The translations under genes and the position numbers were made by a program. Shown here in pieces: positions 7,234 to 17,454 of a stretch of DNA of 64,000 nucleotides. Origin of the DNA: Duganella sp. BJB476 (GTDB lineage: Bacteria > Pseudomonadota > Gammaproteobacteria > Burkholderiales > Burkholderiaceae_D); NCBI RefSeq assembly GCF_003416895.1, contig NZ_QVIO01000001.1, positions 2,072,120 through 2,136,119 of the forward strand, given 5' to 3'. The notes beneath the pieces were generated by a model. That model saw nothing but the letters and a program-made list of their open reading frames with translations, ran no database searches and was not told the origin of the DNA. How positions within the stretch are numbered: the stretch's first letter is position 1; each line of letters starts with the position of its first letter.

Positions 7234-9492
7234 TTACTTGCTGGCGTCCACCGCGTAAGGCAGCACGCGCGAGGCCATGCGGGTGTCGGTTTTCAGGAAG
7301 CCCACTTCGTCGGCCAGGATGTGGACCGCTTCGTTCAGCAGCACGTCCTTGGCGGCCTTGGCGGCTTTTTCAGCATCCAGTTCCGCCGTCAGCGAGCGCT
7401 CGTCGCCCTGCAGGCCGTCGTCGGTGCGCAAGGCGCCCTTGACCGCCGCCACTTTCGGCGATGGCGCCGCCTTGCCGTTGGCCGGCTTGGCGGAGATCGC
7501 CTTGTTCAGCGCATCCTTCGGATCCGGCACCAGGACCGGATCGTCCGCGCCCAGCGTGGTCGACAGCAGACGCGCCTCACGCAGCTTGGCGCGCGCTTCC
7601 TGGGTATCGCGCTCCTTGCGGCGCACGGTCTCGTTCAGCGAGATCAGGTTGTCCTTGCGCTGCTTCTTGACCAGGGCGATGTCCTCGGCCAGGTACTGGA
7701 AGTCCTTGTCCTTGGCCACGCGCGCCTCATGCTTCTTGTCCAGCAGCGGCAGGATGTCCTTCAGGTCGCCGGTCGGGATGTACGGCGCCGGCTTGATCGA
7801 GGTCCACGGCAAGGCATTGTCGTAGCTCGATTCGCCGAAGGTGTCCGAATCGCCCATGGTCGGCAGCTTGATGTCGGGCGTGACGCCGCGCAGCTGCGTG
7901 GTGCCGCCGTTGATGCGGAAGAACTGGGCGATGGTCATCTTCAACTCGCCGTAGTGCACCTTGTCGCTCTGGGCGAAGCGGTCCAGGCCGAAGATGGTTT
8001 GCACCGTCCCCTTGCCGAAGCTCGGCTCGCCGATGATGACGCCACGGCCGTAGTCCTGGATCGCGGCCGCGAAAATCTCGGAGGCCGAGGCCGAACCACG
8101 GTTGATCAGCACGCCCAGCGGACCGTCCCAGGCCATGCCGGGAACGGTGTCGCTTTCGACTTCGATCTTGTTGTCGGCGGTGCGTTGCTGCACCACCGGG
8201 CCCTTGTCGATGAACAGGCCGGTCAGCTGCACCGCCTCGGACAGCGAACCGCCGCCGTTGTTACGCAGGTCGATCAGCACGTTGTCGACTTTTTCCTTCT
8301 TCAGCTCGGCCAGCAGGCGGGCCACGTCGCGGGTGGCGCTCTTGTAGTCCTTGTCGCCCTTGCGGCTGGCTTCGAAGTCCTGGTAGAAGGTCGGCAGCGA
8401 GATCACGCCGATGCGGCGCTTGGCCGTGCCGTCCTTGACTTCCAGGATGGATTTCTTGGCCGACTGCTCTTCCATGCTGATTTTCTTGCGCACCAGCGAG
8501 ATGGTGGTGTGCTTGCCGTCGACGCCGGCGTCGACCGGCTGGATGTCGAGGCGCACGGTGGAGTCTTTCGGGCCGCGGATCAACGCGACCACGTCGTCGA
8601 TGCGCCAGCCCAGCACTTCGGTCATCGGCGAGTTGTCGTCCTTGGCCACGCCGAGGATCTTGTCGCCGACCTTGATCTTGCCCGACAGTCCGGCCGGGCT
8701 GCCCGGCACGACTTCGCGCACCACCGTGTATTCGTCGCGGGTTTGCAGCACGCAGCCGATGCCTTCCAGCGACAGGCGCATGGCGATGTCGAAGTTTTCC
8801 GACGCGCGCGGGCCCAGGTAGTTGGTGTGCGGCTCGATCGACATGGCGTAGGCGTTCATGAAGATCTGGAACACGTCTTCATTGGTCAGCTTGCGCGAGC
8901 GGCTGACGTAGTTCTCGTAGCGCTTGTCGAGCGTGTCGCGGATGCCCTTGTCGTCCTTGCCGGCCAGCTTGAGGCGCAGCCAGTCGTTCTTGACGCGCTT
9001 GCGCCACAGTTCCTTCATTTCAGCGTCGCTCTTGACCCAGTCGGCCTTCTCGCGGTCGTACTGATAGCTCTCGTCGAGGGAGAAGTCGGGCTTGGTCTTG
9101 AGCAGTTCGCGGGCGTAGGCGATGCGCTCGTTGAAGCGCTGCTGGTACTGGTTGTAGATGGCGAACGGCACGCTGAGGTTCTCGCCGGTGATGGCGTCGT
9201 CCAGGCGGGTGCGGACGATGGCGTACTGGTCGAGGTCGGCCTGGGTGAAGAACAGTTTTTCCGAATCCAGCGATTTGAAATAGCGGTCGAAGATCTTTTC
9301 CGACATCGCATCGTCTAACGGAGTGGATTTGTAATGCAGTTTGGTCAGTACCCGCGAGGCCCATACGGCCGCCTGGGCCTGGCCCGGCTGGGGTTTGAGT
9401 ACGGTCTCCGCCGCCGCTTTTTCTGGCACGGCCGCGCCGGCCTGCACTGACAGCGCCGCCAACACGGCTACTAACAGTATTTGCTTCTTCAT
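7234..9492 (-). CDS. prc: carboxy-terminal (tail-specific) processing protease Prc/Tsp
   Basis: A 752-aa periplasmic S41 serine protease with an N-terminal signal peptide (MKKQILLVAVLAALSVQAGA). A long N-terminal helical domain is followed by a PDZ domain near residues 241-320, which binds substrate C-termini. The catalytic core has GSASASE with Ser469 and GEPSFGKGT with Lys494, the Ser-Lys dyad spaced 25 residues apart as in E. coli Prc (S452/K477). The C-terminal charged region fits the family. The ATG at 9492 has GGAG upstream; the open frame beyond it has no credible start. It trims and degrades periplasmic proteins. It is monocistronic with its own terminator. Confidence 0.95.
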   Translation of the reverse strand: MKKQILLVAVLAALSVQAGAAVPEKAAAETVLKPQPGQAQAAVWASRVLTKLHYKSTPLDDAMSEKIFDRYFKSLDSEKLFFTQADLDQYAIVRTRLDDAITGENLSVPFAIYNQYQQRFNERIAYARELLKTKPDFSLDESYQYDREKADWVKSDAEMKELWRKRVKNDWLRLKLAGKDDKGIRDTLDKRYENYVSRSRKLTNEDVFQIFMNAYAMSIEPHTNYLGPRASENFDIAMRLSLEGIGCVLQTRDEYTVVREVVPGSPAGLSGKIKVGDKILGVAKDDNSPMTEVLGWRIDDVVALIRGPKDSTVRLDIQPVDAGVDGKHTTISLVRKKISMEEQSAKKSILEVKDGTAKRRIGVISLPTFYQDFEASRKGDKDYKSATRDVARLLAELKKEKVDNVLIDLRNNGGGSLSEAVQLTGLFIDKGPVVQQRTADNKIEVESDTVPGMAWDGPLGVLINRGSASASEIFAAAIQDYGRGVIIGEPSFGKGTVQTIFGLDRFAQSDKVHYGELKMTIAQFFRINGGTTQLRGVTPDIKLPTMGDSDTFGESSYDNALPWTSIKPAPYIPTGDLKDILPLLDKKHEARVAKDKDFQYLAEDIALVKKQRKDNLISLNETVRRKERDTQEARAKLREARLLSTTLGADDPVLVPDPKDALNKAISAKPANGKAAPSPKVAAVKGALRTDDGLQGDERSLTAELDAEKAAKAAKDVLLNEAVHILADEVGFLKTDTRMASRVLPYAVDASK

Positions 9493-9729
9493 CGGCTTAC
9501 TCCGAAACGTAGTGTTATCAATTAATCGTCGCGCGCAGTGCTCCTGCCTGCCGTTCCATTCTACAGGATAGGCTACCCTGCGGCGCTGGGAGTTTGCAGT
9601 GTCCCTGCCCAAGCTTAAGCAAGACTGAAATGAAACCAGCTTTACTTCTATTGTCATGATTGTTGCCGCATAGAAAATATGTGGTATCCTAGTGGTCTTA
9701 TAGCGCACCACCTTGACCTAAGAAAAACA

Positions 9730-11736
9730 ATGCAAACCTTTACTATGAATCCCCGCGACTGGGGTGTCGGTACCAAGATTACCGTGTTCACTTTCGGCCT
9801 GATCGCCGTCATCCTGGCCATGCTGCTCAGCTTGATCAACATGAGCACCTCGGCCATGCTGACCGAACGCGCCAAGGCCAATGTCGCCAACACGCTGGGC
9901 GGCATCAGCAACACGATCGACGTGTTCAACACCGCCATGACCAACGAGGCATCGAGCTTCGCCCGCCTGTTCGCGGCCGGCTTCGGCGACGGCAAGTTTA
10001 CGCTCGACAGCGCCACCACCGTCGACATCGGCGGCAAGGCCACGCCCTCGCTCAAGCACGACGGCAAGACGCTGAACCTGGACTTCGCCATCCCCGACAA
10101 GTTCACCGCCGACACCGGCGTGGTCGCCACCATCTTTGCCGCCAGCGGCGACGAGTTCGTGCGCGTGAGCACCTCGCTGAAGAAGGAAAACGGCGAACGC
10201 GCGGTCGGCACCCAGCTCGACCATGGCCACCCGAGCTACGCGCCGCTGCGCGCCGGGGCCAACTACATCGGCCTGGCCACGCTGTTCGGCAAGCAGTACA
10301 TCACGCAATACGACCCGATCAAGGACGCCAGCGGCCAGGTTATCGGCGTGCTGTTCATCGGCCTGGACATCTCGAAGAACATGGCCATGCTGAAGGAAAA
10401 AATCAAGGCCATCAAGATCGGCGACACCGGCTACATCTACGTTGTCAACGCCGCACCGGGCAAGACGCTGGGCACGGCGCTGGTGCACCCCGCCAAGGAA
10501 GGCGAGAACCTGATCGACAGCGCCAGCAGCGACGGCCGCCCCTTCGTCAAGGACATGCTGGAGGCCAAGGAAGGTTCGATGCGCTACGACTGGGCCGACA
10601 GCGCCGGCGCCGCGCCGCGCGAGAAGATGGTCGAGTTCCATACCTTCAAGCCGTGGAACTGGCTGATCGTCGGCGGCACCTACACCGAGGAGATCACCCG
10701 CGAGGCCGGCCAGCTGCGCAACCGCTACGCCGCGCTGGGCCTGGTGTCGCTGGCCTTGTTCGCCGCGATCCTGTTCCTGCTGGTGCGCGCCAACATCACC
10801 CGCCCGCTGGCCCGCGCCGAAGCGGCCGCGACCCGCATCGCGCAAGGCGACCTGGATGTGCAACTGGCCATCGACAACAAGGACGAGATCGGCCTGGTGC
10901 TGCGCGCGCTGAACGGCATCAGCAACAACCTGTCCGGCGTGGTCGGCCAGGTACGAGCGGGCGCCGAGCAGATCGCCACTGCGTCCAACGAGATCGCCGC
11001 CGGCAACCTGGATCTGTCGTCGCGCACCGAAGAACAGGCCTCCAGCCTGGAGGAAACCGCCGCCTCGATGGAGCAGCTGAGCAGCGCCGTCAAGCAGAAC
11101 GCCGACAACGCCGCGCAGGCCAACCAGATGGCGCTGGCCGCCTCCGGCATCGCGGCCAAGGGTGGTGAAGTGGTGGCGCAGGTGGTCGATACGATGGGCT
11201 CGATCAACCAGTCCTCGCGCAAGATCGTCGACATCATCTCGGTCATTGACGGCATCGCTTTCCAGACCAATATCCTGGCGCTAAACGCGGCGGTGGAAGC
11301 GGCGCGCGCCGGCGAGCAAGGCCGCGGCTTCGCGGTGGTGGCGTCGGAAGTGCGCAACCTGGCGCAGCGCTCGGCCACGGCGGCCAAGGAAATCAAGGCG
11401 CTGATCGACGATTCGGTCAGCAAGGTCGACATCGGCAGCGCGCAGGTGGCGCAGGCCGGCACGACGATGCAGGAAGTGGTGGTCAGCGTGCGCCGCGTGA
11501 CCGACATCATGGCCGAGATCAGCACCGCCAGCGACGAGCAGCGCGCCGGCATCGGCCAGGTGCACGAAGCGATCGCGCAGATGGACCAGGTCACGCAACA
11601 GAACGCCGCGCTGGTCGAGGAAGCGGCCGCCGCCGCGCATGCGCTGCAAGACCAGGCCGCCGATCTGGAAAAGGTGGTGCGGATCTTCAAGCTGGGCGAC
11701 CGCCACGGCGCACCGGTCCGGCTGGCGCTGAAGTAA
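9730..11736 (+). CDS. methyl-accepting chemotaxis protein with Cache sensor
   Basis: A 668-aa chemoreceptor. A first membrane segment lies at about 17-40, a periplasmic Cache_3/Cache_2-type ligand domain to about 305 ([23 protein letters not shown]), and a second membrane segment near 325-350. HAMP follows, then the cytoplasmic signalling hairpin. The conserved tip ([20 protein letters not shown]) lies near residues 505-525. No C-terminal NWETF-like CheR pentapeptide is present. The start at 9730 is chosen because translation from 9679 would add residues lacking any motif; 9745 is also possible. The ligand is unknown. A strong terminator follows. Confidence 0.93.
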   Translation: MQTFTMNPRDWGVGTKITVFTFGLIAVILAMLLSLINMSTSAMLTERAKANVANTLGGISNTIDVFNTAMTNEASSFARLFAAGFGDGKFTLDSATTVDIGGKATPSLKHDGKTLNLDFAIPDKFTADTGVVATIFAASGDEFVRVSTSLKKENGERAVGTQLDHGHPSYAPLRAGANYIGLATLFGKQYITQYDPIKDASGQVIGVLFIGLDISKNMAMLKEKIKAIKIGDTGYIYVVNAAPGKTLGTALVHPAKEGENLIDSASSDGRPFVKDMLEAKEGSMRYDWADSAGAAPREKMVEFHTFKPWNWLIVGGTYTEEITREAGQLRNRYAALGLVSLALFAAILFLLVRANITRPLARAEAAATRIAQGDLDVQLAIDNKDEIGLVLRALNGISNNLSGVVGQVRAGAEQIATASNEIAAGNLDLSSRTEEQASSLEETAASMEQLSSAVKQNADNAAQANQMALAASGIAAKGGEVVAQVVDTMGSINQSSRKIVDIISVIDGIAFQTNILALNAAVEAARAGEQGRGFAVVASEVRNLAQRSATAAKEIKALIDDSVSKVDIGSAQVAQAGTTMQEVVVSVRRVTDIMAEISTASDEQRAGIGQVHEAIAQMDQVTQQNAALVEEAAAAAHALQDQAADLEKVVRIFKLGDRHGAPVRLALK

Positions 11737-11753
11737 TCCCAGCTCCGTCCCAC

Positions 11754-11783
11754 AACCGCCACCCTCGCAGGTGGCGGTTTTTT
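11754..11783 (+). terminator. intrinsic terminator after the chemoreceptor gene
   Basis: The hairpin arms AACCGCCACC (11754-11763) and GGTGGCGGTT (11770-11779) are perfectly complementary with a 6-nt loop and followed by a T-run. It separates the chemoreceptor from the copper-delivery genes. Confidence 0.9.
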
Positions 11784-11803
11784 ATTTGCCCTATAATTGC
11801 GCC

Positions 11804-12166
11804 ATGGGTAAATTTCTGAAGCACCGGCGCGGCCACAGCCTGATCGTATGCATTGCGATTTTGCTGAACCTGCTCGCCCCGGCGATCGGCCACGCGATGG
11901 CGACGCTGGCGCGCGATCCGCTGGTGCTGGAAATTTGCAGCGCCACACCGGCCAAGCCGGCGCCGGGCGACACGTCCTCGCACGCGCTCAAGCACTGCGT
12001 GTTCTGCGCCCCCCATGCCGACACCTACGCGCCGCCGCCAGCGCCGGCCGGCCTGCTGACCGTGCTGCGCGGTCACGACGCCTACCCTGCGCTGCACTAT
12101 CAATCCCCCACCCCGCTGTTCAACTGGTCGAGCGCGCAGCCGCGCGGACCGCCCGCCCTGTCCTGA
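11804..12166 (+). CDS. DUF2946-family small exported protein (copper context)
   Basis: A 120-aa protein with an N-terminal hydrophobic segment ending near AIGHAMA and a mid-protein cluster H64-C65-x2-C68-x2-H71. Such Cys/His sets are usual in DUF2946 proteins and suggest metal binding. It is followed by SCO and PCu(A)C genes in the same direction, so a role in periplasmic copper handling for cytochrome oxidase is inferred. An upstream GTG (11771) lies inside the preceding terminator, so ATG 11804 is preferred. Confidence 0.75.
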   Translation: MGKFLKHRRGHSLIVCIAILLNLLAPAIGHAMATLARDPLVLEICSATPAKPAPGDTSSHALKHCVFCAPHADTYAPPPAPAGLLTVLRGHDAYPALHYQSPTPLFNWSSAQPRGPPALS

Positions 12167-12245
12167 CGTCCCTGTAGACCGCATGCAGCCACGCCGCACC
12201 GGCGACGGCTGGCGTGCGCCTGTTCAACGACTCACAGGATTAACC

Positions 12246-12854
12246 ATGCAACGCCGTACCCTACTTACCGCGCTGGCTGCATTGCCGCTGGCCGCGCATG
12301 CCGCGCCGCCGGCCTACACCGGCATCGACATCACCGGCAGCAGCATCGGCCCGGACTTCCGCCTGACCTACGGCGACGGCAAGCCCGCCTCGCTGCAGGA
12401 TTACAAGGGCAAATACGTGCTGCTGTTCTTCGGCTTCACGCAATGCCCGGACGTCTGCCCGACCGCCTTGTCGCGCGCGGTCGAGATCAAAAAGCTGCTG
12501 GGCGCCGATGGCGACAAGATACAAGTCGTCTTCGTCACCATCGATCCCGAGCGCGACACCGCCGCGCTGCTGGCCGAATACATGCGCGCCTTCGATCCGG
12601 CCTTCGTCGGCCTGCGCGGCGACGTGGCGCAAACCGCCAAGGCGGCCAAGGACTTCAAGATCTTCTATCGCAAAGTCCCCAGCGGCAGCTCGTACACGAT
12701 GGACCACACGGCCATCACCTATGTGTTCGACGCCGCCGGCAAGATCCGCCTAGCCTTCAAGCACGAACAAACCGCCCAGCAATGCGCAGCCGATCTGCGC
12801 AAACTGATGCAACCTAAAAAAGAAACCAGCTTCCTGAAAGGACTCTTCCAATGA
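12246..12854 (+). CDS. SCO-family copper chaperone / thioredoxin-fold protein
   Basis: A 202-aa protein with a short signal sequence (to about residue 20) and a thioredoxin fold. It carries the SCO metal site: C67-P-D-V-C71-P and a distal H154 (MDHTAI). SCO proteins deliver Cu to the CuA site of cytochrome c oxidase or reduce its cysteines. A CAGGA motif precedes ATG 12246. The stop overlaps the PCu(A)C start (ATGA), so the two are translationally coupled. Confidence 0.93.
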   Translation: MQRRTLLTALAALPLAAHAAPPAYTGIDITGSSIGPDFRLTYGDGKPASLQDYKGKYVLLFFGFTQCPDVCPTALSRAVEIKKLLGADGDKIQVVFVTIDPERDTAALLAEYMRAFDPAFVGLRGDVAQTAKAAKDFKIFYRKVPSGSSYTMDHTAITYVFDAAGKIRLAFKHEQTAQQCAADLRKLMQPKKETSFLKGLFQ

Positions 12855-13285
12855 AACGCATGATCTACCTGATGCTCCTCGCCGCCCTGCCCGCCTTCGC
12901 GCAAGTCACCGTCAGCGAGGCCTGGGTGCGCGGCACCGTGGCCTCGCAAAAAGCCACCGGCGCCTTCATGACGCTGACCTCGGCGAAAGACAGCCGCCTG
13001 GTCGGCGCCAGCTCACCGGCGGCCGGCGTGGTCGAAGTACACGAAATGAAAATGGTGAACGACATGATGAGCATGCGCCAGGTCGATGGCCTGGCGCTGC
13101 CTTCCGGCCAAGTTGTGCAGCTGGCTCCCGGCGGCTATCACCTGATGCTGATGCAGCTGAAGCAGCCGCTGACCGACGGCGCAAAGATCCCGCTGACGCT
13201 GGAGTTTGAGGACGCGAACAAAGTCCGCAGCAAGGTGGCGATCGACGCGGTCGTGAAGCCTTTGAACAGCGCGCACCAGCACTAG
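12851..13285 (+). CDS. periplasmic copper chaperone PCu(A)C
   Basis: A 144-aa exported protein. The family metal motif H-x10-M-x21-H-x-M is present exactly: H64, M75, H97, M99. PCu(A)C binds Cu(I) and hands it to oxidase subunit II together with SCO. The His-containing C-terminus (SAHQH) may add a second site. It is coupled to the SCO gene by a 4-bp overlap. Confidence 0.93.
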   Translation: MKRMIYLMLLAALPAFAQVTVSEAWVRGTVASQKATGAFMTLTSAKDSRLVGASSPAAGVVEVHEMKMVNDMMSMRQVDGLALPSGQVVQLAPGGYHLMLMQLKQPLTDGAKIPLTLEFEDANKVRSKVAIDAVVKPLNSAHQH

Positions 13286-13301
13286 GCGCGGACGGTGGCC
13301 G

Positions 13302-13853
13302 TCAGATCGATTTCAGCAGCGGCCACCAGTAAGGCACCGACCACCACAGCAAGCCTGCGATCAGCAGGTAGGGCCAGGAGCGCAGCGAGATTTTCCAGTC
13401 GACCGTCGACGGCCAGCAGGCCAGGAACTGCGGCGCCACGGCAAACGCCAGCGCCAGGTCTATCCACTGGAAATGCAGTCCGGCCCGGGTGCGCCACCAC
13501 GCCACCACGAACGGCAGCACCACCACCACAAACGGCGCCAGCGCGGACGGCGCCGCGTTGTACCAGCGCACCCGCGTCAAGCGCACCGATCCCAGCTCCC
13601 AGCCCTGCCCGACCCGCCGCGGAATGACGGTGAAGGCGGCCGGCCGCGCATAGGTCACCAGGCCGGCGACGAAATGGGCCAGCTCATGGCAGATGGTGCC
13701 GGCGACCGTAAAAAGGAAAAAGAAGGGATGCCGCGCCGATAAAGCGCGGATCAGCAGCGCCAGCACTAGCGACGGCGCCAGGTACAACAGAATGTCGCGG
13801 TGATGGCATAACCACGCCGGCGCGAGCGTACTACATTCAAACAGGCTGCTCAT
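13302..13853 (-). CDS. M50-like membrane metalloprotease / membrane protein with HELAH
   Basis: A 183-aa polytopic protein from ATG 13853; an upstream TTG at 13898 is less likely. CHELAHF in the second hydrophobic segment gives an HExxH zinc motif within the membrane, as in site-2-protease relatives, and further hydrophobic segments follow. The distal Asp/Asn ligand motif of classical S2P (NxxPxxxxDG) is not obvious, so it may be a divergent M50-like protein. The substrate is unknown. It converges on the PCu(A)C gene with a 16-bp gap. Confidence 0.7.
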   Translation of the reverse strand: MSSLFECSTLAPAWLCHHRDILLYLAPSLVLALLIRALSARHPFFFLFTVAGTICHELAHFVAGLVTYARPAAFTVIPRRVGQGWELGSVRLTRVRWYNAAPSALAPFVVVVLPFVVAWWRTRAGLHFQWIDLALAFAVAPQFLACWPSTVDWKISLRSWPYLLIAGLLWWSVPYWWPLLKSI

Positions 13854-13909
13854 GGCCGCATCGTCGCACGGCGACGGGACGGCGTCAATTGCACACAATA
13901 CAGTTGTAC

Positions 13910-13922
13910 GATGTCTGACATC
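13910..13922. promoter_or_regulatory. palindrome GATGTCTGACATC upstream of the MFS gene
   Basis: A perfect 6-1-6 inverted repeat lies 42 bp upstream of the transporter ATG, in the gap between divergent genes. Its form resembles GntR/FadR-subfamily operators. No regulator gene adjoins it. Confidence 0.45.
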
Positions 13923-13964
13923 TAAGTTATGATCGTTTAAAAACCACCATGATAAGGAGACCGC

Positions 13965-15356
13965 ATGACACCGCAGCCTGACAAAGCGAGCCGGGTACGC
14001 TGGCTGATACTCGCCATCCTGTTCGCCGTCACCACCATCAACTACGCCGACCGCGCCACCATCGCCATCGCAGGGCCGGAACTCAAGAAGCTGCTGGGCC
14101 TGTCGCCGGTACAGATGGGCTTTGTGTTTTCAGCCTTCGCCTGGTCCTACGTGCTGGCGCAACTGCCGGGAGGCTGGCTGCTGGACCGTTTCGGTTCCAA
14201 GCGCACCTATTTTTTCAGCATCTTCCTGTGGTCCAGTTTCACGATGTTGATGGGCACCGTCGGCTTCCTCACCGGCGCCGCAGCGGTCACGACGCTGTTC
14301 TGCCTGCGTCTGCTGATCGGCGCCGCCGAAGCGCCCTCCTTCCCCGGCAACAGCCGGCTGGCCTCGGCCTGGTTCCCCACGGCCGAACGCGGCACGGCGG
14401 CGGCCATCTTCAACTCGGCCCAGTACTTCGCCACGGTGCTGTTCGCGCCGCTGATGGGCTGGCTGGTCCACAGCTTCGGCTGGGAAAGCGTGTTTTACGT
14501 GATGGGCGGGCTGGGCATCGTGATGGCCTTCATCTGGCGCAAGACGGTCTATGGCCCGAAGGACCACCCCGGCATCAATGCGGCCGAACTGGCCTACATC
14601 GAAGCGGGCGGCGCGTTGGTGGATTTGGAAAGCAAGGACAAGGTCGCCGCCACCACTAAACTCGACACCTGGTCGTGCATCCGCCAGTTGCTGGGCAACC
14701 GCATGCTGCTGGGCGTCTACATCGGCCAGTACTGCATCAACACGCTGACCTACTTCTTCCTGACCTGGTTCCCGGTCTACCTGGTCAGCGAGCGCCACAT
14801 GACGATCCTGAAGGCCGGCTTCGTGGCCGCGCTGCCGGCGGTGGCGGGCTTCCTCGGCGGCGTGCTTGGCGGCGTCATCTCCGACCGCATGATCAGGTCC
14901 GGCAAGTCGCTGTCGATGGCGCGCAAGACGCCCATCGTCGGCGGCATGCTGCTGGCGATGTCGATGATCGTCTGTAACTACGTCAACGCCGACTGGCTGG
15001 TGGTGCTGGTGATGTCGCTGGCCTTCTTCGGCAAGGGCATCGGCGCGCTGGGCTGGGCCGTGGTGGCCGACACCTCGCCCAAGGAAGCGGGCGGCATGAG
15101 CGGTGCGCTGTTCAACACCTTCGGCAACACGGCCGGTATCACCACGCCGATCGTGATCGGCTACATCCTGCAGGAGACCGGCTCTTTCGCCGGCGCGCTG
15201 GTGTTCGTCGGCGCCAACGCCGCCGTCACCGTGCTGTGCTATGTGCTGATGGTCGGCGAGATCAAGCGCTTCGAATTCAAGACGCCGGTGCTGCGCCGCG
15301 TCGCCGACGCAGCACCGGCCACTGGCGCTACTGCGCCGTCAACGACCACCAGTTGA
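13965..15356 (+). CDS. MFS transporter, anion:cation symporter (ACS) type
   Basis: A 463-aa 12-TM transporter. TM1 ends in NYADRATIAIAGP and a loop 2/3 motif (GGWLLDRFGSKR) is present, as in ACS-family carriers for organic anions such as glucarate, galactonate or hexuronates (GudP, DgoT, ExuT). ATG 13965 is preceded by AAGGAGA. No sugar-acid catabolic enzyme lies nearby, so the substrate is open; a link to the neighbouring glucanase is possible but unproven. The 3' end overlaps the convergent glucanase by 29 bp. Confidence 0.88.
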   Translation: MTPQPDKASRVRWLILAILFAVTTINYADRATIAIAGPELKKLLGLSPVQMGFVFSAFAWSYVLAQLPGGWLLDRFGSKRTYFFSIFLWSSFTMLMGTVGFLTGAAAVTTLFCLRLLIGAAEAPSFPGNSRLASAWFPTAERGTAAAIFNSAQYFATVLFAPLMGWLVHSFGWESVFYVMGGLGIVMAFIWRKTVYGPKDHPGINAAELAYIEAGGALVDLESKDKVAATTKLDTWSCIRQLLGNRMLLGVYIGQYCINTLTYFFLTWFPVYLVSERHMTILKAGFVAALPAVAGFLGGVLGGVISDRMIRSGKSLSMARKTPIVGGMLLAMSMIVCNYVNADWLVVLVMSLAFFGKGIGALGWAVVADTSPKEAGGMSGALFNTFGNTAGITTPIVIGYILQETGSFAGALVFVGANAAVTVLCYVLMVGEIKRFEFKTPVLRRVADAAPATGATAPSTTTS

Positions 15357-17409
15357 TGTTCCAGCCGCCGGCGCGGGCAAAGATCGCCAGGTCCTGCTGC
15401 CCCGCCGTCAGGTAGACGGTGCCGGTGATGGTGGTCCAGTTCTGCCAGCCGCCGGTGTTGGGCACCGCCAGCGCGGCCAGATCGGTGGCGTTCTTGCTCA
15501 GCACCAGCTGGCCGCCGTTGTTCGGACTGGCGACCCGGAATTGCAGGTTGTACCAGCCCGTCTTCGGCACGTTGATCGGATAGGTCATCCAGTCATTGGT
15601 GTCGATGTTGGCGACGTTGAAGCCGCCGCCGGTGTCGGTGGTGGTTTCCATGCGCATGCCGCTATGGTTGCTGAACATCTCGGCCTCGATGCGCTGGCCC
15701 GCTTCGGCCTTCCAGTTCATCCAGTAGGCGATGCTCTCGTTGCGCACCAGCGCCTGCGTGCCGAAGCCGCGGAAGTAGCTTTCGATGGCGGCGTTGGTGG
15801 CGCTGCCCACGTCCAGCCCGCCGAAGCCGCCGCCGTTGCTGCTGTTGCTGACCAGGCCCCAGCCCCACGAACTGGTGTCACCATTCGAGCCGCCGTAGCT
15901 GACCGTCTTGTATGCCCAGCTGGTCGCTGCCCAGCCGTACATATTGTAGATGTCGTAGGTCTTGCGGGTGATCTGGCCGCCGTAGCTGCCGGTCAGCGTC
16001 CACGGCTGGAACTCGCCGATCAGGAACGGCGTGTTCAGCGCGGTCAGCTTGTTGTTCCAGTCGCAGCTTTCGCCAGTGCCGCTGGTATTGCAGTGCAGCC
16101 AGGTCGCATGCATATTGGCCTGCGCGGCGGCGCCCTGCACTTCGTTCCATCCCCACAGGCCGGGATAGAAGTGCATCCAGAACGCCACGTTGCTCAGGCC
16201 GCGCGTGTTCGGGTTGCCGTAGGCGTCGATGCCGGAGTTGTGGCCCGGCAGCAGGATCACGTGGTTGGCGTCCTTGGCCCGCACCACGTTGAACAGTTCG
16301 TAGGCGAAGTTGGCCAGCGTGGTGGCGTCGGTGCCCCACGGTTCGTTGAGCAGGTCGTAGGCCGCCACCGAGGTGCGGTTCTTGTAGCGGCTGGCGATCA
16401 TGTCCCACAGCCATTTGGTGCGGTCGCGGTAGGTGGTGTTGGTCCACATTTCCGCCGCGCCGACGCAGCCGTCGTGCTGCTCGCCGGCCGCCGCCTGGCC
16501 GCCGACCGCGCCGTGCAAATCGAGGATCACGTACATGCCGCGCTTCTCGGCCTCGTTGATGGCGTAGTCCAGGTATTTCCACGCATCGGCGCGCAGCGTG
16601 TACGGATGGGCGTCATCCTCGACCAGGCTGTACAGGAAAGGCACGCGCACCACGTTCATGCCCATGCCCTTCATCAGGTCGAAGTCGCGGCCGCTGATCC
16701 AGCTGTCGCGGAACACCGACATCAACCGTTCCTTTTCCGCCGCGCCGAAACGGCCGGACAGCGCCGACTCCAGATGGCACTGGTCGCCGATGCCGGCGCC
16801 GTTGTTGGAAAGATTAGAATTCATCATCCACATTTCCAGCGCCAGCCAGTTGCCCAGGTTGACGCCGCGCAGGTTGACGCGGTTGCCGGCGTTGTCGACC
16901 CAGTATTTGCCGTTCTGCCGTATCGCCGGCAGCGTCACGCCGGTGGTCTCGGGCGTGAAGTTGATCCAGTTGAGATTGAAGCCGCCGGTGCGCGCCTGCA
17001 CGGTCAGGCTCTGCGGGCCGGCCGCCAGGAACACATGCGAGCTGACGGTGACCCAGTTCTGCCAGCCGCCGGTGTTGGGCAGCGCGGTGGTCTCGCCGAT
17101 GGCCTTGCCGTTCTGCGCCAGCACCACCTGGCCGCCGCCGGTGGCCGAGGCCACGCGGTACTGCACGCTGTACCAGCCGGCGCTGCCGGGGTTGACCGAG
17201 TAGGTCATGCTGTCGTTGGTGTCGATCCAGCCGACGTCGCTGCCGCCACCGGTGTCGGTGGTAGCTTCCAGCGCGACGCCGCTCATGCTGGTGTAGCTTT
17301 CCGCCTCCAGCTTGCCCGGCAAGGCGGTTTGCGCGTAGCCCGCGCCGGCGACGGCCAACCCGGCAAGGGCCAGCATCCATTTGATGCGGTGATGCAGTGT
17401 CGTCTTCAT
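15328..17409 (-). CDS. secreted GH5 endoglucanase-type glycoside hydrolase with two CBM6-like modules
   Basis: A 693-aa exported enzyme with a signal peptide ending near AGAGYA. A CBM6-like module at about 28-155 (EAESY, DTNDSMTYSV, TGGWQNW) precedes a GH5 (beta/alpha)8 catalytic domain at about 165-520. The domain has the acid/base in L-L-N-E356-P-W and the nucleophile in I-G-E466-F. A second CBM6-like module lies at about 565-690, with the same EAE, DTNDWMTY and TGGWQNW motifs. It probably cleaves beta-glucan or a related plant or fungal polysaccharide; the exact GH5 subfamily cannot be read by eye. GGAGA precedes ATG 17409. Two LacI-type operators lie 46-81 bp upstream. Confidence 0.93.
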   Translation of the reverse strand: MKTTLHHRIKWMLALAGLAVAGAGYAQTALPGKLEAESYTSMSGVALEATTDTGGGSDVGWIDTNDSMTYSVNPGSAGWYSVQYRVASATGGGQVVLAQNGKAIGETTALPNTGGWQNWVTVSSHVFLAAGPQSLTVQARTGGFNLNWINFTPETTGVTLPAIRQNGKYWVDNAGNRVNLRGVNLGNWLALEMWMMNSNLSNNGAGIGDQCHLESALSGRFGAAEKERLMSVFRDSWISGRDFDLMKGMGMNVVRVPFLYSLVEDDAHPYTLRADAWKYLDYAINEAEKRGMYVILDLHGAVGGQAAAGEQHDGCVGAAEMWTNTTYRDRTKWLWDMIASRYKNRTSVAAYDLLNEPWGTDATTLANFAYELFNVVRAKDANHVILLPGHNSGIDAYGNPNTRGLSNVAFWMHFYPGLWGWNEVQGAAAQANMHATWLHCNTSGTGESCDWNNKLTALNTPFLIGEFQPWTLTGSYGGQITRKTYDIYNMYGWAATSWAYKTVSYGGSNGDTSSWGWGLVSNSSNGGGFGGLDVGSATNAAIESYFRGFGTQALVRNESIAYWMNWKAEAGQRIEAEMFSNHSGMRMETTTDTGGGFNVANIDTNDWMTYPINVPKTGWYNLQFRVASPNNGGQLVLSKNATDLAALAVPNTGGWQNWTTITGTVYLTAGQQDLAIFARAGGWNINWWSLTAQ

Positions 17410-17454
17410 TTAGTCTCCGATGGTTTTTGTGATGAAGGACCGCAGTACAAAATA

